From the NCBI GenBank assembly GCA_046302855.1, contig JBKCHH010000016.1, positions 1 through 38,556 on the forward strand: a DNA stretch of 38,556 nucleotides. Direction: 5' to 3'. Shown here one piece after another: positions 24,249-32,703 of the stretch (position 1 is its first letter; the number at the start of each line of letters is the position of its first letter). The notes beneath the pieces are model-generated. The model was not told the DNA's origin, ran no database searches, and saw only the letters and a list, made by a program, of their open reading frames with translations. This DNA is from JBKCHH01 sp046302855. Its GTDB lineage: Bacteria > Pseudomonadota > Alphaproteobacteria > Rickettsiales > UBA8987. The translations under genes were made by a program, and so were the position numbers.

Positions 24249-26669
24249 TTAATGCCTTACAACCTTGCCATCCTTATCATCTTCGCTAATGGCAACGCTT
24301 TTTACCACCTCTTCTTCCTTATCATCTTCTGGATTTATTACCTTTGGAACCTCTACCAGTGCGTGTTTTATTACCTCTGAAATTACACTTACTGGCACAA
24401 TTTCAAGGGCAGATTTTACATTTTCTGGAATATCTTGCAAATCTTTCAGGTTTTTTTCTGGAATTAGCACTTTTTTTATACCACTTCTAAGGGCTGCTAG
24501 TAGCTTTTCTTTTAACCCACCAATTGGTAGAACCATTCCACGCAGTGAAATTTCACCCGTCATGGCAATATCTCGCCTAACTGGAATGCCGGTAAGGGCT
24601 GAAACTATAGCGGTGGCAATAGCAGCCCCTGCCGATGGACCATCTTTTGGCGTTGCCCCTTCTGGCACATGTATGTGAATATCGTTCTTTTTATATAGTT
24701 TTTTTACTATGCCAAATGAGTGAGATTTTGAGCGAACATAGCTCCAAGCCGCTTGTGCAGATTCTTGCATTACATCCCCCAATTTACCAGTTAGGGTAAT
24801 TTTTCCAACCCCACTTGGAATAAGTAAAACCTCAATTGGCAAAATATCACCACCAAAATCTGTATAGGCTAAGCCATTTACTACGCCTATTCTATCATCC
24901 TTATCTACATAAGTATAATCGAACCTTTCAACCCCTAGATAATCTTTTAGATTATCTGCCGTAATGGCAACTCTTTTTAGTTGTTTTTTTACAATTTTAG
25001 TGGCTACTTTTCTGCATAGCTTAGCAATTTCCCTCTCTAAATTTCTAACGCCACTTTCCCGCGTATAGTTTTGGATAATCTTTTTTAAAGCCTCATCAGT
25101 TATAGAAATTTCGGTTTTTTTAAGCCCGTGCTTTTCTAGTTCTTTAGAAATTAAATGCTCATTGGCTATGGCAATTTTTTCTTCTTCCGTGTAGCCAGAA
25201 ACCCTAATGATTTCTAGCCTATCTAGTAATGGGCGGGAAATATTATAAGAGTTCGCCGTGGCGATAAACATTACCTGCGATAGGTCATACTCAACCTCTA
25301 GATAGTGATCACCAAATTTATTATTTTGCTCTGGGTCTAAAACCTCTAGCAGGGCAGCGGCAGGGTCACCCCTAAAGTCATTACCCATCTTATCTAGCTC
25401 ATCTAACAAAATAAGGGGATTTGAGCTTTTAGCCTTTTTCATGGCTTGAATAATTTTACCAGGCATGGCACCTATATAGGTTCTTCTATGCCCCCTAATT
25501 TCTGCCTCATCACGCACCCCACCCAAAGAAATTTTAATGAAACTTCTACCAGTTGCATCGGCAATAGACTTAGCAAGTGAGGTTTTACCCACCCCTGGAG
25601 GGCCAATAAAACAAACAATAGGACCCTTTAAAGCATTGGTCTTTTTTTGCACTGCAAGATATTCTATTACCCTTTCTTTCACCTTTTCTAGCCCAGAATG
25701 ATGGATATTTAAGGTTTCCTGTGCTTTGTTAATGTCTGATTTTAGCTTTGCCGGGTTATTCCAAGGAATGCCAAGCAACCAATCTAAATAGCTACGAACC
25801 ACATTGGCTTCAGCTGATACGGCACTCATAGACTTTAATTTTTTTAGCTCATATTGAGCCTGTTCCTTTGCCTCTTTTGAAAGTTTTATTTTTTTAATTT
25901 TTTCTTCGTAGTTTTTTATATCATTTTTATCATCATCACCATCATTTAGCTCTTTTTGAATGGCTTTCATCTGCTCATTTAGATAGTATTCGCGTTGGGT
26001 TTTCTCCATCTGCTTTTTTACCCTATCGCGAATTTTGCTTTCAGTGCTTAAAACGCCAATTTCCCTTTCTATGTAAGAAAGAACCTTTTCAATTCTGGCA
26101 CCCACATCATCAATTTCTAAAATCTCTTGCCTTTCGTTTAGGCGAAGGTTTAGGTTAGAAAAAATAGTGTTAATTAGGGTATTGGTATCAGTTATTTGGC
26201 TAACAGAATTTAAAACTTCTGGTTGTATTCTTTTGTTTAAATCACCATATCTTAAAAAAGACTCTATCAAGGCACGGTGCAGAGCCATAAGCTCCTCTTC
26301 TTTTAAGGCTGGGTCTAGGGAAATTGTATATTGCGCCTCATAAAACTTATCTTGCCTAGTAAAGTTAGAGATTTTTACACGGAAATTAGCTTCAACCAAA
26401 ACCTTTATGGTACCATCTGGCAAGCGAAGCAGTTGTAAAATGGTTGCTACCACGCCTACTTGATAGATATTTTCTGTATCTGGAGCATCTTGCTCAGGGT
26501 CTTTCTGCGTAACTAGAATTATCTGTTTGGAATCTTTAATTACCGCTTCTAATGCATTGATAGACTTGTCTCTGCCTACAAACAAAGGCACTATCATGCC
26601 TGGGAATATAACCATATCCCTTAAGGGCAGTAGAGGTAATTTTTTTATATCCTGCTTTGTTTCTTGCAT
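24249..26669 (-). CDS. lon: ATP-dependent protease Lon
   Basis: Lon is the cytosolic AAA+ serine protease that degrades misfolded and regulatory proteins. The 806-residue protein has the N-terminal substrate domain (LPLLPLRDMVIFPGM). Its ATPase has Walker A GPPGVGKT at 356-363 and Walker B region PLILLDELDKMG. The protease domain has catalytic S679 in PKDGPSAGAA and the Lys of GGLKEKLLAA. The C-terminal tail after about 775 is an acidic DDKEEE / DDKDG repeat. It has its own promoter (26690-26718). In many proteobacteria lon belongs to the RpoH regulon; the promoter here looks sigma-70-like. Confidence 0.97.
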   Translation of the reverse strand: MQETKQDIKKLPLLPLRDMVIFPGMIVPLFVGRDKSINALEAVIKDSKQIILVTQKDPEQDAPDTENIYQVGVVATILQLLRLPDGTIKVLVEANFRVKISNFTRQDKFYEAQYTISLDPALKEEELMALHRALIESFLRYGDLNKRIQPEVLNSVSQITDTNTLINTIFSNLNLRLNERQEILEIDDVGARIEKVLSYIEREIGVLSTESKIRDRVKKQMEKTQREYYLNEQMKAIQKELNDGDDDKNDIKNYEEKIKKIKLSKEAKEQAQYELKKLKSMSAVSAEANVVRSYLDWLLGIPWNNPAKLKSDINKAQETLNIHHSGLEKVKERVIEYLAVQKKTNALKGPIVCFIGPPGVGKTSLAKSIADATGRSFIKISLGGVRDEAEIRGHRRTYIGAMPGKIIQAMKKAKSSNPLILLDELDKMGNDFRGDPAAALLEVLDPEQNNKFGDHYLEVEYDLSQVMFIATANSYNISRPLLDRLEIIRVSGYTEEEKIAIANEHLISKELEKHGLKKTEISITDEALKKIIQNYTRESGVRNLEREIAKLCRKVATKIVKKQLKRVAITADNLKDYLGVERFDYTYVDKDDRIGVVNGLAYTDFGGDILPIEVLLIPSGVGKITLTGKLGDVMQESAQAAWSYVRSKSHSFGIVKKLYKKNDIHIHVPEGATPKDGPSAGAAIATAIVSALTGIPVRRDIAMTGEISLRGMVLPIGGLKEKLLAALRSGIKKVLIPEKNLKDLQDIPENVKSALEIVPVSVISEVIKHALVEVPKVINPEDDKEEEVVKSVAISEDDKDGKVVRH

Positions 26670-26689
26670 TTGAATGAATATTTTACCTA

Positions 26690-26718
26690 AATATAAGAAG
26701 CCAACTATAACTATTCAA
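26690..26718 (-). promoter_or_regulatory. promoter of lon
   Basis: On the minus strand TTGAAT (26713-26718) is followed after exactly 17 nt by TATATT (26690-26695), about 20 nt before the lon ATG. A sigma-32-type CTTGAAA / CCCAT pattern is not seen. Confidence 0.55.
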
Positions 26719-26773
26719 TAGCAGTGAAAATTTATTAGTCAAACTTCAGTTGGGTTTTGCTTAAAAACTCGCC

Positions 26774-29347
26774 TTACTTCCCAAGCAGTACATAGACTTT
26801 ATTGCCAATTCCACCGTTGTTTCCAGCTATTGCTAAATCTTGTTTACCATCTTTATTAAAATCAGCATTTTCTATATATAAAAGTCCGGTTGGCATTTTT
26901 ATATTTTTTGATTTACAAAAATCACCCTTACCATCACCTAAATTAACGCTTATTTCTTGGTTAACGAATGCACTAGGATACCAGGCAGAAAATACTACAT
27001 CTTTATTTCCATCCCCATTAAAATCTGCTATTGCTAAAGATGAAAAGCCCCCAAATCCAATTTTTTTACTTTTTATAGAAAAATTACCAGTTCCATCTCC
27101 AAGCAATACAGAAAATTTATCTGAAGTAAAATGTGAAATAATTATATCTTTATTTCCATCTTTATTAAAATCATCTGATTTTAATGAAGCAGGGCTTTCA
27201 ACGCCTAAAGAAATATATTTATTATTTGGGAAATTACCAGCACCATCACCAAGAAATAAATGAAGCATAGCAGATGATTCATTTGTTACCGCTAAATCTA
27301 AATTATTATCATTATTAAAATCTTCTATAATCACCGAATGTGCATTGTCTCCAGTAACTAAACTTGATCCAGCAAAACCACCAGTACCGTTTCCAAATAA
27401 AACATAAACACGCCCAAGTCCTGCAGTTAAATAGTTAACAACAACTAAATCTAGGTTACCATCTTTATTTAAATCTCCAGCATTCATATTTAGCAACCCG
27501 TTTCCCACCACAATATTAGATGATATTGGAAAATTACCAGTGCCATTTCCTAAAAATATACTAATAAAATTGTTAGATGAACCAGTTGTTATAGCTAAAT
27601 CTAAGTTGTTATCATTATTAAAATCTCCAGAAACAAGAGAGTAGGCATTACCAGCACCAACAACTAAAGTATCACCAGCAATAAACGCACCAGAGCCATT
27701 TCCCAACAATATAGAAACAGTATTGCTAACAGCATTTGTTACCGCTAAATCTAAATTACCATCTTTATTAAAATCACCTATAGCTATATCTGAAGGACCT
27801 GTGCCAACAGTTACATCTGGGGCTGGGGTGAAGAGTTCGCCGCTGGCGTAGCAGGCGTTTTGCACCCTTATGTTGTTTTCTCTTCTTACCTTTTCAAACA
27901 GTCTATCGCTTACTTGTTTTTCGGTAAGGTTTATTATTTTTGTGAATTTAAGTTGGTCATCTAAGGGCTCATCAAAGGTGTAGTTAATACCAACACTACA
28001 TTCCATACCATCGCTGTCAAAGCCTTGCCCACGCTTTTCTTTAACATATCCAACCTCAACGGAAAACATTTTGTTGGGGGAATATTTGGCTGACAATTTA
28101 TCAGCAAATATATCTTCTGCATTTTCATATTGTTGCCAAACGCTTCTTTTAGCAAAAAGCTCTATATTAGTTTGTGGAACATAACCGCTTAGTTCAACAT
28201 CATATCCACCCAAAACCCGCTCTTGGTAGTCTATATACAACGCATCACTATCAGCATTTACTTTTTTATAATTACCAATAGGAATATATCTATTAGCGGT
28301 TAAGCCTAAATTTGCGGTTTTTATTTCAGCGCCAATACTGCCCCTTAAGTGATTATAAGGCGCTTGATAATCTATAAAAGAATTCACCCCAAGCATAATG
28401 GGTGTATTGTTAAGCTCTGGAATTTCACCGGTTATGTACCTATAACCAAGCCCTAAGTTTATGGTTGCCCTTTTTCTATCATCATTTGGGCTATCTAGTT
28501 CGTTTGTACCGTAAGCAAAGCTTAGTTGAGTGAACACAACATCATTTTTATCTTTAGATTGGCTAAGGGGCTGAAATAGGCTTAAGCGAACGCTTTGGTC
28601 TTTTTCTAAACCATAATTATATTCTAGCTCTAAATTTTTAAGACCATATATACTGCTTGCCTTGCTTTCTTCAATAGCCGAATCAACCAAACTTTTTACC
28701 GAACCTATTGCCATTAGCTTTGCTAAGTTCTTTTGAAAGCCTTCTAAAGATTGCTGTTCATTATTATTTCCACCTAAACTTTTGCTGGCACTTTTATACA
28801 AATCTTTTACCGCGTTAGAGCCAATAGAGCCAAAATTGCTAGAAATATTTTTGCTTAATGTATTTTGAAAGCTACTTTCTTCACCTTCACTATTTAGTAA
28901 TGATGAAAGAGACCGCTGAATGCCACTTTGCACGCCGTTTATTTCTGGCTCTATTAAACTATCTAATTGGTTAAAAACCTTACCACTTATTAGCGATACC
29001 GCATTCCCACTATTTCCATTTTTTGCCCCCTGAAGTTGCTCTGCAACATTGGTTTGCAAAATATTAATATTACTTTGCTTTTCAAACCTTGAAAAATCTT
29101 TTTTTTGTACTTCTTTATTGCTGATGTCGTCAGTATTTTTATCATCCTCAGTATAATCAGTATAATCAGTATAATCAGTATAATACAAATAATCCGCTGT
29201 ATCTATTACTGGTTTTATCAAAAATTTTTGTTCTCTGCTTGCTACTACATCTAAAATACCACCATCCACCTCTTCAGCATTTGCTAAGGTTGATACGAAA
29301 GTTGAAAATATAAAAATTAGAATAGATTTTATAAAAATCCTAAACAT
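26774..29347 (-). CDS. inverse autotransporter with FG-GAP beta-propeller passenger
   Basis: An 857-residue outer-membrane protein. Residues 1-24 are a signal peptide ending ANA. A Tyr-Thr-Asp tandem repeat follows near residues 55-66, then a helical Gln/Ser-rich periplasmic region to about 220. Residues about 225-480 match the intimin/invasin beta-barrel (LRLSLFQPL-type strands, GLGYRYITGEIPELNNTPIM, a GVNSFIDYQAPYNHLRGSIG block). The linker RLFEKVRRENNIRVQ resembles the RNN linker of inverse autotransporters. The exported passenger (about 510-857) is seven repeats of roughly 50 residues. Each has a DxNxDxxxD calcium loop (such as DFNKDGNLDLAV) and an LLGNGxGxF blade edge. Seven blades would close one integrin-alpha-like propeller. 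Known members usually carry Ig-like and C-type lectin domains instead. A role in adhesion is inference. Confidence 0.85.
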   Translation of the reverse strand: MFRIFIKSILIFIFSTFVSTLANAEEVDGGILDVVASREQKFLIKPVIDTADYLYYTDYTDYTDYTEDDKNTDDISNKEVQKKDFSRFEKQSNINILQTNVAEQLQGAKNGNSGNAVSLISGKVFNQLDSLIEPEINGVQSGIQRSLSSLLNSEGEESSFQNTLSKNISSNFGSIGSNAVKDLYKSASKSLGGNNNEQQSLEGFQKNLAKLMAIGSVKSLVDSAIEESKASSIYGLKNLELEYNYGLEKDQSVRLSLFQPLSQSKDKNDVVFTQLSFAYGTNELDSPNDDRKRATINLGLGYRYITGEIPELNNTPIMLGVNSFIDYQAPYNHLRGSIGAEIKTANLGLTANRYIPIGNYKKVNADSDALYIDYQERVLGGYDVELSGYVPQTNIELFAKRSVWQQYENAEDIFADKLSAKYSPNKMFSVEVGYVKEKRGQGFDSDGMECSVGINYTFDEPLDDQLKFTKIINLTEKQVSDRLFEKVRRENNIRVQNACYASGELFTPAPDVTVGTGPSDIAIGDFNKDGNLDLAVTNAVSNTVSILLGNGSGAFIAGDTLVVGAGNAYSLVSGDFNNDNNLDLAITTGSSNNFISIFLGNGTGNFPISSNIVVGNGLLNMNAGDLNKDGNLDLVVVNYLTAGLGRVYVLFGNGTGGFAGSSLVTGDNAHSVIIEDFNNDNNLDLAVTNESSAMLHLFLGDGAGNFPNNKYISLGVESPASLKSDDFNKDGNKDIIISHFTSDKFSVLLGDGTGNFSIKSKKIGFGGFSSLAIADFNGDGNKDVVFSAWYPSAFVNQEISVNLGDGKGDFCKSKNIKMPTGLLYIENADFNKDGKQDLAIAGNNGGIGNKVYVLLGK
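26830..27830 (-). repeat. seven tandem repeats of about 150 bp encoding FG-GAP blades
   Basis: The calcium-loop codons recur near 26850, 27010, 27152, 27305, 27458, 27608 and 27757, with spacing of about 150 bp. Each shows a variant of CCATCTTTATTAAAATC on the plus strand. The alternating exact loop versions (NKDGN and NNDNN) suggest duplication of blade pairs. Such repeats can recombine and change blade number. Confidence 0.75.
29148..29183. repeat. four 9-bp tandem repeats
   Basis: TCAGTATAA is repeated four times without mismatch inside the inverse-autotransporter gene and encodes the Tyr-Thr-Asp run. Because the unit is 9 bp, slippage would change the length of the stalk by three residues without breaking the frame. 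Confidence 0.85.
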
Positions 29348-29414
29348 AGCTCACAAAGCCCCTACCTAAGCTCTAAACCTTCACTACTACAAACAAAAAA
29401 CAAGTCAATGGTAA

Positions 29415-30266
29415 TTAGGTGTTATTACCTCGAACATAATTGCTGTAGAGGGAAAGAATTTTTCTGTAAACCTCACCCACCTTGCCATTATTAATTTCTT
29501 TGCCGTTAATTTTTGTTATGGCGATGGCGTAAGTGGTGGTGCTGGTTAAGAACACTTCTTTTGCAGAAAATAATTCCTTTTCAGTAAATTCTTTTTCTAA
29601 AACCTTGATGTTATTTTTTTTGGCAAGTTGGATAATTTTTTCCCTAGTAATGCCCCATAATATCTTATTAGTTTTTGGGTGGGTTTGAAGCTCGCCCTTA
29701 TTATTTACTATAAAAATATTGGTGGAAGAACCCTCAAGAACAATACCATTATCACTGAATATTGCCTCAAAAGCCCCCTGTTCTTTTGCCTTGTTTTTAG
29801 CCACTATATTGCCAAGAAGTGAGGTGGATTTTATATCCCGCCTTTGCCACCTATTATCTGGAAGTAAAATTGCCTGCACCCCATTTTCATAGATTTTACT
29901 ATCTGGCTTTCTACCATTTAAAAAATATATGGTGATGTTAGGTTTTATATTGGCTGAAAAAATATGATTTCTTGGCGAAGTGCCTCTAGAAATTTGAATA
30001 TAAAGGGGCAAGTTATAAGAATAGTTTTTTTCTTTTAGTTCCGCAAAAACAGCTTCTAACTTAGTTTTTGCTAACGAGTAATTTATTGCAAGCTCTTTAA
30101 GAGAGCGGTTTAAGCGAATAAGATGCTCATCTAAATCAACCAATTTGCCATTATAGGTTTCAATAACCTCATAAACGCCATCTGAAAACTGGGTTGCCCT
30201 ATCTTCAATATTTAGGCTAGCTTGGTGTTTTGGGGTAAATTGATTATTTACAAAAGCTATTTTCAT
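29415..30266 (-). CDS. dat: D-amino-acid aminotransferase (PLP class IV)
   Basis: This fold-type IV transaminase interconverts D-alanine and D-glutamate with 2-oxoacids, useful for peptidoglycan. The PLP Lys lies in RRDIKSTSLLGNIVAK, almost identical to the D-alanine aminotransferase signature RCDIKSLNLLGN. The cofactor Glu lies in VLEGSSTNIFIV. The frame is open 13 codons upstream to a TTG, but the ATG at 30266 gives the standard N-terminus MKIAFVNNQF and 283 residues. Branched-chain aminotransferase is less likely given the active-site sequence. It is upstream of, and may be cotranscribed with, the autotransporter gene (67-nt gap). Confidence 0.85.
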   Translation of the reverse strand: MKIAFVNNQFTPKHQASLNIEDRATQFSDGVYEVIETYNGKLVDLDEHLIRLNRSLKELAINYSLAKTKLEAVFAELKEKNYSYNLPLYIQISRGTSPRNHIFSANIKPNITIYFLNGRKPDSKIYENGVQAILLPDNRWQRRDIKSTSLLGNIVAKNKAKEQGAFEAIFSDNGIVLEGSSTNIFIVNNKGELQTHPKTNKILWGITREKIIQLAKKNNIKVLEKEFTEKELFSAKEVFLTSTTTYAIAITKINGKEINNGKVGEVYRKILSLYSNYVRGNNT

Positions 30267-30361
30267 ATACTTTTGTTTACTAGCAATTTTTGCTACAAAA
30301 AACAATTTGATTTTTATAAAAAATTTTCTACTCTAGATTGTATAAACAAGTAGTTTGACAC

Positions 30362-31375
30362 ATGTATTTTATAGAAAATTTAAGTTCACCCTATGTTGTA
30401 TCTTTTTTAGTTGCCGCCCTATTTTCCGCAATAGTTTTTTTGCTAAACAAAAACTACTCTTTTGATATAAGCAGTAGCCAGATATTTAAAGTTGTTTTTA
30501 TTTTTGTCTCTTTGAGTTTAGGTTTTAGAGCAGGAACTGGCTTTTCTGCTGGAAATGTTCAAGTCACTAGTTTTTGGGATAGTTTAATTATTTTAAGCAT
30601 AGTAACTACTTTTGGCATAGTTTTTTCTTACTTAACTTTAAAAAGAGTAAAAAAATTTGATGAGAAAGATGCCCTATTGCTAGCCAGCACCTTTGGTTCA
30701 TCTAGCATTATTACCTTTGGTTTAGCGGTAATTTTTTTGGATACGCAGGGGTTTTTCTTTTCCGCCCAGAATATTATTTTGGTAGCTATATTTGAAATTC
30801 CAATCGTTCTATTCACCTATTTTTTTGTAAAGGTAGGGTTTAAAAGCAAAAATGTAAAAATAAAAGATTTAAGATTGGCTATTAGTAATTGCTTAGTAAA
30901 TGGTTCAAGCGTCTATTTGTTAGCAGGATTTTTGATAGCCTATTTTCCAGGTAATGAAAGTTTTGAGCAGATTCAGTATTTGTTTATTTCTCCTTTTGAA
31001 TTTGCCTTTACCATATTTTATGCGCTAATTGGTATTTGGTTTTCTAACCTATTGATAAAACAGGAGGGTTTAAGTGTAAAACTAATTGCCTTTAGTATTT
31101 TTACGCCAGTGATTTCAGCCTTGCTTGTGCTTTTAATTTCCAGCTATTTTACCCCTTACTATGTTGATATTTTTTTACTGATGGTGATAGCCTCCTCTAG
31201 CTCTATATTCGCTGTTCCTGTAGCTAGTAAGTTCTTATTACCAAGGGCTAATTTAACCAATGCCTTATTTGCTAGTAGCGTAATAGCCTTTCCTCTAAAC
31301 ATCGCCTTAATTCCAGTATATTTCCACTTTGCTGAGAAGGTTTTGATAGATAAATTAAGTTTGATTGGATTTTAA
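30362..31375 (+). CDS. SbtA-type sodium-dependent bicarbonate transporter
   Basis: A 337-residue inner-membrane protein with about ten hydrophobic segments in two halves. The first half has KKFDEKDALLLASTFGSSSI followed by a hydrophobic helix and EIPIVL. The second has ASSSSIFAVPVASKFLLPRA and FPLNIALIPVY. These match the two crossover motifs of the SbtA family (x-ATYGSVS and AASASYIAVP...PEAN...FPFN). In cyanobacteria SbtA takes up HCO3- with Na+; in heterotrophs it likely supplies carboxylations. The PII-like partner SbtB often sits next to sbtA; the following small gene is not one. The start at 30362 has no clear Shine-Dalgarno. It is divergent from dat. Confidence 0.85.
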   Translation: MYFIENLSSPYVVSFLVAALFSAIVFLLNKNYSFDISSSQIFKVVFIFVSLSLGFRAGTGFSAGNVQVTSFWDSLIILSIVTTFGIVFSYLTLKRVKKFDEKDALLLASTFGSSSIITFGLAVIFLDTQGFFFSAQNIILVAIFEIPIVLFTYFFVKVGFKSKNVKIKDLRLAISNCLVNGSSVYLLAGFLIAYFPGNESFEQIQYLFISPFEFAFTIFYALIGIWFSNLLIKQEGLSVKLIAFSIFTPVISALLVLLISSYFTPYYVDIFLLMVIASSSSIFAVPVASKFLLPRANLTNALFASSVIAFPLNIALIPVYFHFAEKVLIDKLSLIGF

Positions 31376-31411
31376 GTGCTAAATTTTAACCATTTAGTAA
31401 CCATTTGTAGC

Positions 31412-31417
31412 TATAAT
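31412..31417 (+). promoter_or_regulatory. -10 element upstream of the 31442 gene
   Basis: TATAAT lies 24 nt before the start codon of the next gene. The -35 region (TTAACC or TTTAGT, 31385-31398) is poor. It fits separate transcription of the small exported protein. Confidence 0.4.
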
Positions 31418-31441
31418 CCTGTGTTATAAAGCAGGCTACAG

Positions 31442-31711
31442 ATGAAAAGAAAACTATTAAAACCTCATCTACTTAAAACCCTTATAGCTATTTCTATAAG
31501 CCTAATCCCTGCTGTTTTCCCTTACTCTGGTTATCACAAGGTAAACAAAATAGTTCATAAGCATAGCAAAAAAGAAAATAAAAAATCGCAACAAGAGATT
31601 GGTTTTATTGATAATCTAAACTACTTTATTAATGAAAATGAGCGAAAAATGGCAAATGAAATTAAATTTGCTAAGATTGAGCAGGTAATTGAAGTTAAGG
31701 AAAACAGTTAG
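31442..31711 (+). CDS. small exported or membrane-anchored protein
   Basis: An 89-residue protein with a basic N-terminus and one hydrophobic segment (about residues 11-28, LLKTLIAISISLIPAVFPYS) that is either a signal peptide or an anchor. The rest is Lys/Glu-rich and helical (KHSKKENKKSQQ, then ERKMANEIKFAKIEQVIEVK). No family is recognised. It overlaps the 3' end of the convergent tilS by 4 nt. It is probably real because of the promoter and signal-like start, but evidence is modest. Confidence 0.55.
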   Translation: MKRKLLKPHLLKTLIAISISLIPAVFPYSGYHKVNKIVHKHSKKENKKSQQEIGFIDNLNYFINENERKMANEIKFAKIEQVIEVKENS

Positions 31712-32667
31712 TTTTTACTAATAAAGCTACACGAATCCTTGTTCTTATTAATCACACAGCCATACAGGCTATAGTTTTTAACCTTTTTATTAGAATCGCA
31801 TAAATAACCTATCAAATTAACTATCTTTTCTGCCCTGAATTTTTCTAAATTAACTAATTTTTTAAATATTAACAAAATAAGGCGGAATTTAATTTCCTCT
31901 GATAATTGGCGATATTTATTAATATTGAATGTTATATTAGGTAGGGGCGAACAAAGCTGTTCAAAATATTTCTCCGTTTCAATATCTAAAGCCTCATCTG
32001 CTTTTTTTAAATTATTGGCTAGATTAATGATTCTGTTTTCAACCTCTTCTTTATTGCTTTGCGAATTTATTAGTTCCCGCAAAAAATTTCTTTTATAATC
32101 AGTTTTTTTGTTGGTGGGGTCTTCCACTGGAATTAAGCCCTTTTTTTTCACAAAACTAGCCAAATCTTGCTTAGAAAAATCAAGCAGTGGGCGAATAATA
32201 TTAACCCCTTGTTTCGCGGATGTTTCTTTAATCCCCTTAACCCCCTTAATGCCAGTGCCTCTAAGTAAGTTTAGCAAAATGGTTTCAACATTATCATTTT
32301 TGTGATGGGCGGTAAAAATATAATTTATGGAATTGGCTTTTGCGTAGTTTAGAAGCAGTTGATACCTTTGCTCCCTTGCCCAATTTTGCAAATTTTCATT
32401 ACTTGGCTTTTTTTCTGGAACGGTTAAAATTATCGCCTCAATACCAATTTTTAAGGCATTTTCTTTAGCCATTACAGCCTCAAGGGCAGATTCTTTTCTT
32501 AAACCATGATCAATAATTATGGCTTTTATGTTGTGAAAATAGGTTTTTGCCAGCAAAAGCAAGGCAAGACTATCTACCCCGCCAGAATAGGCAATAATTA
32601 TTGGCTCATCTACCCCTAAACTAAAATCTTTAATTTTATTTAGAAAATTTTCTTCTACAATGGACAT
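31708..32667 (-). CDS. tilS: tRNA(Ile)-lysidine synthetase
   Basis: TilS makes lysidine at position 34 of tRNA-Ile(CAU), so that it reads AUA and is charged by IleRS. The ATP-PPase motif IAYSGGVDSLALLLLAK is near the N-terminus. Then come AREQRYQLL, FTAHHKNDNVETILLNLLRG and the EDPTNKKTDYKRNFLRELI substrate-binding segment. The ATG at 32667 gives 319 residues; a TTG 12 codons upstream lies within the promoter. It has a short C-terminal part, as in other small-genome alphaproteobacteria. The promoter overlaps the divergent dnaX start, and the message is probably leaderless. Confidence 0.94.
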   Translation of the reverse strand: MSIVEENFLNKIKDFSLGVDEPIIIAYSGGVDSLALLLLAKTYFHNIKAIIIDHGLRKESALEAVMAKENALKIGIEAIILTVPEKKPSNENLQNWAREQRYQLLLNYAKANSINYIFTAHHKNDNVETILLNLLRGTGIKGVKGIKETSAKQGVNIIRPLLDFSKQDLASFVKKKGLIPVEDPTNKKTDYKRNFLRELINSQSNKEEVENRIINLANNLKKADEALDIETEKYFEQLCSPLPNITFNINKYRQLSEEIKFRLILLIFKKLVNLEKFRAEKIVNLIGYLCDSNKKVKNYSLYGCVINKNKDSCSFISKN

Positions 32668-32674
32668 AAAATAT

Positions 32675-32703
32675 CTTATATATGTTGTTTGAAGATTTGC
32701 CAA
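32675..32703 (-). promoter_or_regulatory. promoter of tilS, overlapping the dnaX start
   Basis: On the minus strand TTGGCA (32698-32703) is followed after 17 nt by TATAAG (32675-32680). The -10 ends 7 nt before the tilS ATG, so transcription should begin at or beside the A of the start codon. The promoter lies across the dnaX start codon on the other strand, so the two polymerases would compete. Confidence 0.5.

Noticed and set aside
24265..24678. Plus-strand frame of 137 codons opposite lon
   Set aside because: Serine/threonine-rich shadow of the lon coding strand; lon is certain and the frame has no family or promoter.
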